Shown here piece by piece: positions 58,980-64,000 of a DNA stretch of 64,000 nucleotides (its first letter is position 1; each line of letters starts with the position of its first letter). The stretch covers positions 10,453-74,452 of the forward strand of contig JBMFOU010000015.1 in NCBI GenBank assembly GCA_049969475.1, given 5' to 3'. The stretch is from UBA2030 sp049969475. GTDB taxonomy: Bacteria > Bacteroidota > Bacteroidia > Bacteroidales > TTA-H9. Below the pieces are notes generated by a model. The model worked only from the letters and a program-made list of their open reading frames with translations. It did no database searches and had not been told where the DNA came from. The position numbers were made by a program, and so were the translations under genes.

Positions 58980-59957
58980 ATGAAAAAGTTTGTAATTGTT
59001 GTAATATTCATAGCCTTACACCATGACTTCCTTTTGGCGCAAAATGATACTCTTACTTCGGGTAAGCCGACGCCCGAAATTCAATGGCCGGATTGGATGC
59101 AGACGCCTGAAAGTTTAAATCCAGCCCGGTTGAAGCTTTTTGTGGCAAGTGGAACAGTGGCATATGGAACAACGCTTTTAGGGCTTAACTACCTGTGGTA
59201 CAAGGATTATCCCCGGAGTCGTTTTCATTTTTTTGATGACAGCGGAGAGTGGCTGCAGGTGGACAAGGCTGGCCACGCCGTAACCCCCTATCTTGAGGCC
59301 TATTATATAATGCATGTATTGCGTTGGACGGGTGTGGAGCGTAAAAAAGCTGCTGTATATGCAGGAGCCACAGCTTTTATGCTACAAAACACCATTGAGG
59401 TGTTCGATGGATTTTCAGCCGGCTGGGGGGCCTCGCTCAGCGATGTAGCTGCCAACCTGGCCGGAGCAGCCCTTATGACATCTCAGGAATTGGTCTGGGG
59501 TGAGCAACGCATCCGGCTCAAAATCATGCCCCATTTTCAATCGTACCCCGAAGGAGAACTCCGCCAGAGAGCCGAAAGCCTTTACGGGAAATCACTCCTG
59601 GTAAGATTTTTCAAAGATTACAATGCACTGAATACCTGGATGAGCTTCAACCTCAGTTCATTTCATGCAGGCCAGCAGATACCTCCCTGGCTCAATGTGG
59701 CGCTGGGCTATGGAGCCGGCGGTATGTATGGCGGCTACGACAATATTTGGACCGATAACCAGGGCATTCGCCACGACCGAAGCGACATCATACGCTACCG
59801 CCGCTTTTTTATCTCCCCTGATATCGATTTCAGCCGTATAAAAACACGGTCGCCTTACATAAAAATTCTACTCGAAGCACTTAACATCCTCAAAGTGCCC
59901 CTGCCAGCCCTGGAATATAATACACGGAAAGAATTCAAATTCCATCTTTTTATGTAA
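58980..59957 (+). CDS. DUF2279 family protein
   Basis: A 325-residue exported protein with a signal peptide (FVIVVIFIALHHDFLLAQ) and the DUF2279 pattern: VASGTVAYGTTLLGLNYLWYKD, EWLQVDKAGHAVTPYLEAYY, GATAFMLQNTIEVFDGFSAGWGAS, DVAANLAGAAL, then LNTWMSFNLSSFHAG. Several hydrophobic segments suggest a membrane or envelope location. Function unknown. Followed after 4 bases by the next secreted-protein gene. Confidence 0.82.
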   Translation: MKKFVIVVIFIALHHDFLLAQNDTLTSGKPTPEIQWPDWMQTPESLNPARLKLFVASGTVAYGTTLLGLNYLWYKDYPRSRFHFFDDSGEWLQVDKAGHAVTPYLEAYYIMHVLRWTGVERKKAAVYAGATAFMLQNTIEVFDGFSAGWGASLSDVAANLAGAALMTSQELVWGEQRIRLKIMPHFQSYPEGELRQRAESLYGKSLLVRFFKDYNALNTWMSFNLSSFHAGQQIPPWLNVALGYGAGGMYGGYDNIWTDNQGIRHDRSDIIRYRRFFISPDIDFSRIKTRSPYIKILLEALNILKVPLPALEYNTRKEFKFHLFM

Positions 59958-59961
59958 ACCC

Positions 59962-60741
59962 ATGAATTACAAGCGCTTTATTCCATTAATACTATTTATT
60001 GGGAGCCTCTTACCTCTTGGTACTCATTCCCTGTCGGCCCAGGAAGCAAGTCGTTGTCCGCTAATCATTTCCGGACGGGATACCCTGAGTAGCCCCACCT
60101 TTTATTTTACCCGTTCGATGGAGCTTCGACTGATCAGCCCTTCACCCAATAGTACCATTTATTACACCTTGGATGGAAGCCCTGCCGAACGCACCTCGCC
60201 TTCCTATACCTCACCCTTATTGCTTTCGCAATCGGCCATTTTAAATATTCTCTCTGTTGAGATGGGACGTAAAGAAAGCCGATGCAACAGGGTTCAGCTG
60301 CGCCGCATCCAGGGCATCGAAAGTGTTACGCTTCATGCCCATGAATTCATTGCCAGAAACGGGAACATACTCTCGCTATTCGATAGCCTCCCTGCACCCT
60401 TTATTCAAATCCCCGCTAAAGCCAATGAAATTACATTGATCATCAATCGAGGTATCGCTACCGGGGCCGATAGCATCCGCTTGAATGTAAATCCAGATTT
60501 AAAAGACGAAATTCGCAGCATAGATATATTTCTGTCCAGGGATGGGAAAAAATATTTCAGGCCAGACAAGCGGGGTGCTAATAAAGCAGATATAAAGCAG
60601 GCTGAGACAATAACTATTTATACCGCAGGAGAAGTATTTCGTTACATAAAATGGGAAATTCGACTCAGAAAAGCTCAGAACGCCAATCCGCGGATTTTGC
60701 CTCTAAGTTCCATCCAAATCTTTAGCGAAATCAATTCATAG
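59962..60741 (+). CDS. exported protein with chitobiase C-terminal-like domain
   Basis: A 259-residue protein with a signal peptide (FIPLILFIGSLLPLGTHSLSAQ). Residues about 45-110 (RLISPSPNSTIYYTLDGSPA, then SYTSPLLLSQSAILNI) match the chitobiase/beta-hexosaminidase C-terminal type beta-sandwich. The rest (ITLIINRGIATGADSIRLN) is beta-rich and unrecognised. No catalytic domain, so a binding or structural role is possible. It ends in TAG, 11 bases inside the convergent ABC gene. Confidence 0.78.
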   Translation: MNYKRFIPLILFIGSLLPLGTHSLSAQEASRCPLIISGRDTLSSPTFYFTRSMELRLISPSPNSTIYYTLDGSPAERTSPSYTSPLLLSQSAILNILSVEMGRKESRCNRVQLRRIQGIESVTLHAHEFIARNGNILSLFDSLPAPFIQIPAKANEITLIINRGIATGADSIRLNVNPDLKDEIRSIDIFLSRDGKKYFRPDKRGANKADIKQAETITIYTAGEVFRYIKWEIRLRKAQNANPRILPLSSIQIFSEINS

Positions 60742-61420
60742 AGGGATTTGAGGCCACAATGATCCCGTCTTTCATCACCAAGCGGCGGTCGGAAAGGGAG
60801 GCCAGGGCATCGTTGTGGGTAACTATGACAAAGGTTTTCCCAAATTCTTTACGCAGATCAAAGAAGAGGTTATGTAGTGAAGCGGCTGAGGCGGAATCGA
60901 GATTCCCGGAAGGCTCATCGGCCAGGATGATCTCAGGATCGTTCATAAGGGCACGGGCAACTGCTACCCGCTGTTGTTCGCCACCTGAAAGGGCCGGGGG
61001 TCGATGATGGAGCCTTTCGCCAAGACCCATAAATTCAAGCAGAAAACTGGCCCGCTTCTGAGCTTCCTTATTCGATTGACCTATAATGTAAGCGGGTATG
61101 CATACGTTTTCAAGGGCAGAAAACTCTGGTAAAAGATGGTGAAACTGAAACACAAATCCTATATGGTGACTTCTAAACCGGGCCAGCTCTTGTTTGTTGA
61201 AGGAAAAAATATTTGTTCCCTTGAATAAGACCTGCCCTTTGTCAGGTTTTTCCAAACTTCCCATGATGTGAAGCAGCGTAGATTTGCCAGCCCCCGAAGC
61301 ACCCACAATGGCCAGTACCTCGCCGTCGTTTATCTCCAGGCTGATGCCTTTAAGCACTTCTACTGACCCATATCTTTTATGAATATTGCTAACTGAAAGC
61401 AGTGTCTCCATCCTGTTCAT
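60731..61420 (-). CDS. LolD-like ABC transporter ATPase
   Basis: A 229-residue ATPase with Walker A (GASGAGKST), Q-loop (FVFQFHHLLPEFSALENV), ABC signature (LSGGEQQRVAVARAL), Walker B (IILADEPSGNLD) and H-loop (VIVTHN). The pattern is that of MacB/LolD-type ATPases. No permease partner lies in this window. The start is 1 base after the DUF5916 stop, so the two genes are co-transcribed. A lipoprotein-release role is possible but unproven. Confidence 0.85.
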   Translation of the reverse strand: MNRMETLLSVSNIHKRYGSVEVLKGISLEINDGEVLAIVGASGAGKSTLLHIMGSLEKPDKGQVLFKGTNIFSFNKQELARFRSHHIGFVFQFHHLLPEFSALENVCIPAYIIGQSNKEAQKRASFLLEFMGLGERLHHRPPALSGGEQQRVAVARALMNDPEIILADEPSGNLDSASAASLHNLFFDLRKEFGKTFVIVTHNDALASLSDRRLVMKDGIIVASNPSMN

Positions 61421-61421
61421 T

Positions 61422-63881
61422 TTAAGAAGCTGTGCTAGCTGGCCTCAGCCATTTGCGAAGGTACAGATAATCGAGATAATAGACCAGTCTGAGGGAAAGG
61501 GTCTTTTGGGGTGATGAGGTGAAAGTATTCGACAGGGCATCGAAAAAGGGCAGGCTTCGATTATCATCTTCTGCAAACGCCTCATTTTTCCATACAAAAC
61601 TGAGAAGACTTCCGGGAGAGAACTCCCACTGAAAAGCAGTTTCGAGGTTGAAGGTACTAAAATAGAAGCCCGCACTGCCCTCGTATTTATCCAGATTAGC
61701 CAGACGCCCGTTTTCCATCAATGTAAAATATTTATCGTAATCGCCGGCATAGGAATAATGCCTGCCCCACACGCTCAAGGACAGATTGTTGCGGAAATTA
61801 TAATTAACCGAAAGGCTGTTTTCCAGTCCTCGAATAGAACGATTCACAAAAACCACGTCGTTGTCTTTTACTTCCAAAAATCCTCTGTCGTTATGACTTT
61901 CTTCTGCACTCAACTTGTAAACAATGAAAAATCGGTCGCTCAAGCGTATACGGGGGCTTAAAACTGCACTGATAAAGGAACCATCAAACTCTGTACTTTT
62001 AAAACTAACCCCCCCATCTACGGCCAGGGGCTTACGATAATCGCTGGAATAATTAAAACTCAACCATCCATAACGTGGCAACAGGTAATAGCGACCAGCT
62101 ACTCGCGGTTCATAAAAATCATAAACGAAAAACGGTGAAATCTGCACAGAGGCCCAGAAGGTTGTATATTTCAGACTGGTGGTTACCAATTGTAAGCGCA
62201 ATGTTGCCTGCTCAGTTTTTTGAGTGGAAAGCCTGTGCTGATGGTTGGCAACTGCTTTAAAAGTGAGATTACGGATGCGTCCCACAGGATTGAAAATACG
62301 ATAGATGTAAGTAAATGATTTCTGGAAATAATCGCGCTGGGTGGTAATTCCCAGATCGTTGGCATTATAATTTTTATTCACGATTTTACCTGATACGGTA
62401 AATTGATGTTTTCCAGACATTTTGCCTGTATTGAATGACAGGCTGCTACCCAATGTTCCCCGAAAGCCCGAAATATTGTCGTAATTGTAGTTCTGACTCA
62501 GGGCGCTGGAGAGTTCAAGGCCCCATTTCTGGCGGGGGGTATATAATTTGAATCCGCCAGCACTCACATTCGATCGAGAATAATGATCTTCCCTGATAAC
62601 ACTGATATTCATCAGCCAGGCAGAGGATCCATTTTTGAGGGCCTGATCTACCACCAACACATTATAATTGGCAAAAGGTTCTGTTACCACCTCACGAGTG
62701 GTTCCCCTGAGTGTATCTTCAATAACAGCATGCATGCGGGCGGTAAGGGCATTGAGCAGCCCTATTGCCAGTCCCCGATTGCTTCGTCCCGAAACTTTAA
62801 GGGCATTGATTAGCCGGGCCTGCGCCGGGTTATCTATCAACACTTCACCCGAATCGAGACTGGAAGCCACCTGGTAAAAACCTGACGGTGTTCGACCAAT
62901 GCGGCGTGAGTAGAAAAGCTTTTCCCTGTCGAATAAGTCCATGGCCTCCCGGAAAAAAGGACGCTGCTCCTCATAAATCGTCTCAAAAGCTGTCAAATTC
63001 TTGATTTTATCGTCCGACTTCACCTGGGTAAAATCGGGCAGTAAAGTCATATCGAGGGTAAAGGCCTGATTGATGCCATATTTCATGTCCGCCCCACCGT
63101 TGTAAAACCATGACCAATCGCTCAAAGAAGCGTTTTTTGAAGGATAGTGTTGTAATGAAGCCGACAGGTAGGGATTAAACGATAGCCGCAAGGGGAGCTC
63201 TACCGAGCGAATGCCTTCCAGTATTCCCCACCAGGCCAATCGGTTTTGAATACCCTGGGGTTCAGGGTTCCATCGCGAGAGTTCTCTATATCGCCTGATT
63301 TGACGTTCAAACTGAAGCCCCCACAACTGCACCTCCTGTTTGGGAAAGCGTAAAGATGAGTAAGGTATCTCCATCTCCACTGACCATCCATCACTTTCAA
63401 TGGCTACAGCACTTCGCCAAACGGCATCGTAGGTCTCGTCCAAAAAACGTTCATCGCATTGCACCCCACTGGCATAAACCTTAAAAACATAGGCATCCTG
63501 CTGATTTTTATATGTATCAAGCCCCACAGCAAAATAATCGGCGTTCAGGTCATCCTGGTCGCGATTACCCATCTGTCGTAAAATGCTGTCCGGATGCGGA
63601 TCATAGAGTTTCGCCCCAATGTAAAGGGCATTATCGGTGTAAAGAATCCATACCTGGGTGCGAAAGCGCGAGGGTTGATCGAAATTGGGCATGTATTGTA
63701 TAAAATCTTCTGCAGGATAGGCTGTCTGCCAGCAAGCTTCGGTTAGTAGTCCGTCAATAATGGGAGTTGTAAACGAGCGAACAGCCCGGAGATTTTTACC
63801 TTCCTCTTCAGCCCGGAGGCTCTTGGGTAATACCAGAATAATGATAATAATTATGAGGGTTTGCCTTATGAAAGACATCAA
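61422..63881 (-). CDS. CBM9-like/DUF5916 outer-membrane protein
   Basis: An 819-residue protein with a signal peptide (RQTLIIIIIILVLPKSLRAE), an N-terminal CBM9-like domain (about 40-230, TPIIDGLLTEACWQTAYPAEDF, then WSVEMEIPYSSLRFP and WGLQFERQIRR) and a long C-terminal region of alternating aromatic beta strands (about 250-815), typical of the DUF5916 barrel. It is probably an outer-membrane protein of unknown cargo. The ABC ATPase follows at once. Confidence 0.85.
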   Translation of the reverse strand: MMSFIRQTLIIIIIILVLPKSLRAEEEGKNLRAVRSFTTPIIDGLLTEACWQTAYPAEDFIQYMPNFDQPSRFRTQVWILYTDNALYIGAKLYDPHPDSILRQMGNRDQDDLNADYFAVGLDTYKNQQDAYVFKVYASGVQCDERFLDETYDAVWRSAVAIESDGWSVEMEIPYSSLRFPKQEVQLWGLQFERQIRRYRELSRWNPEPQGIQNRLAWWGILEGIRSVELPLRLSFNPYLSASLQHYPSKNASLSDWSWFYNGGADMKYGINQAFTLDMTLLPDFTQVKSDDKIKNLTAFETIYEEQRPFFREAMDLFDREKLFYSRRIGRTPSGFYQVASSLDSGEVLIDNPAQARLINALKVSGRSNRGLAIGLLNALTARMHAVIEDTLRGTTREVVTEPFANYNVLVVDQALKNGSSAWLMNISVIREDHYSRSNVSAGGFKLYTPRQKWGLELSSALSQNYNYDNISGFRGTLGSSLSFNTGKMSGKHQFTVSGKIVNKNYNANDLGITTQRDYFQKSFTYIYRIFNPVGRIRNLTFKAVANHQHRLSTQKTEQATLRLQLVTTSLKYTTFWASVQISPFFVYDFYEPRVAGRYYLLPRYGWLSFNYSSDYRKPLAVDGGVSFKSTEFDGSFISAVLSPRIRLSDRFFIVYKLSAEESHNDRGFLEVKDNDVVFVNRSIRGLENSLSVNYNFRNNLSLSVWGRHYSYAGDYDKYFTLMENGRLANLDKYEGSAGFYFSTFNLETAFQWEFSPGSLLSFVWKNEAFAEDDNRSLPFFDALSNTFTSSPQKTLSLRLVYYLDYLYLRKWLRPASTAS

Positions 63882-63937
63882 AATTCAGGTTAATTAAATA
63901 GTACTGCTAAGGTAAGCAGGAAGATTGAGATGGGAAA

Positions 63938-63997
63938 GGAGTTTTTGAGTTTGGAGTTTTTGAGTTTGGGGTTTTTGAGTTTGGAGGTTTTGAGTTT
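63938..63997. repeat. 15-bp tandem repeat, at least four copies
   Basis: Four tandem copies of GGAGTTTTTGAGTTT (63938-63952, 63953-63967, 63968-63982, 63983-63997) with single-base differences in copies 3 and 4. The array continues past the window end. It lies upstream of the DUF5916 gene start. Confidence 0.9.
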
Positions 63998-64000
63998 GGG

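Noticed and set aside
63938..64000. CRISPR array
   Set aside because: The repeat units adjoin without spacers and no cas gene is near.

Overview
The window looks like chromosomal DNA of a Bacteroidota (Bacteroidetes) bacterium, most likely an anaerobic member of the Bacteroidales/Marinilabiliales type. The evidence is a 2-oxoacid:ferredoxin oxidoreductase pair with a clostridial-type ferredoxin, a C-terminal type IX secretion (T9SS) sorting signal in a broken gene, ROK, SLC45-like and FucP-like sugar functions next to glycoside hydrolases, DUF1599 and DUF2279 proteins and a CBM9-like/DUF5916 outer-membrane protein, and many TAnnTTTG -7 promoter boxes. Only one strong Shine-Dalgarno sequence stood out (before korB). 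I cannot name the species from sequence alone.

Layout. 1-6850 (minus strand): a galactoside operon running ROK regulator > CutC > GH2 beta-galactosidase > FucP-type MFS permease > sugar nucleotidyltransferase (cut by the window edge). 7051-10715 (minus): two adjacent secreted-protein genes, both broken by frameshifts, one also by six in-frame TAG codons. 11026-16761 (plus): a membrane protein with an embedded spermidine-synthase-like domain, a Tat-signal AmrS-like radical SAM protein, deoD, ruvX, def and a TPR lipoprotein. 17482-24392: cdaA/folP divergent from DUF1599/DoxX, then a GNAT, an AT-hook protein, xerD and a FAH-family hydrolase. 24399-37036 (minus): a hotdog protein, a DciA-like protein, and a compact seven-gene unit of hybrid sensor kinase > kinase > receiver > GH31 > GH13 > SLC45-like permease > GH13.

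37164-50318: mostly housekeeping genes (phosphohexomutase, recR, dnaN, ferredoxin, korAB, glyA, add, aroC) with a MORN-repeat protein, a Dabb protein and a broken SagB-type nitroreductase gene. 50363-63881: an AsmA-like protein, a DUF1848 protein, a P-loop kinase, a beta-phosphoglucomutase-GH65 phosphorylase fusion, an AlbA_2 protein, DUF2279, a chitobiase-C-like secreted protein, a LolD-like ATPase and a DUF5916 protein. The window ends in a 15-bp tandem repeat.

How the parts work together: the GH31/GH13 enzymes, the permease and the separately encoded beta-PGM-GH65 fusion form a plausible alpha-glucan/maltodextrin route (secreted hydrolysis, uptake, phosphorolysis, glucose-6-phosphate) without a visible SusC/SusD pair. 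The linked two-component proteins have no recognisable DNA-binding output. The most unusual items are that output-less signalling unit, the membrane spermidine-synthase-like/Tat radical-SAM pair, the beta-PGM-GH65 fusion, the AT-hook protein, two strong palindromes at the recR/MORN and dnaN promoters, and three decaying genes whose premature stops could all derive from CAR-to-TAR changes. No rRNA, tRNA, CRISPR array, insertion sequence or phage module was recognised. Functional calls rest on motif recognition by eye, without database searches.
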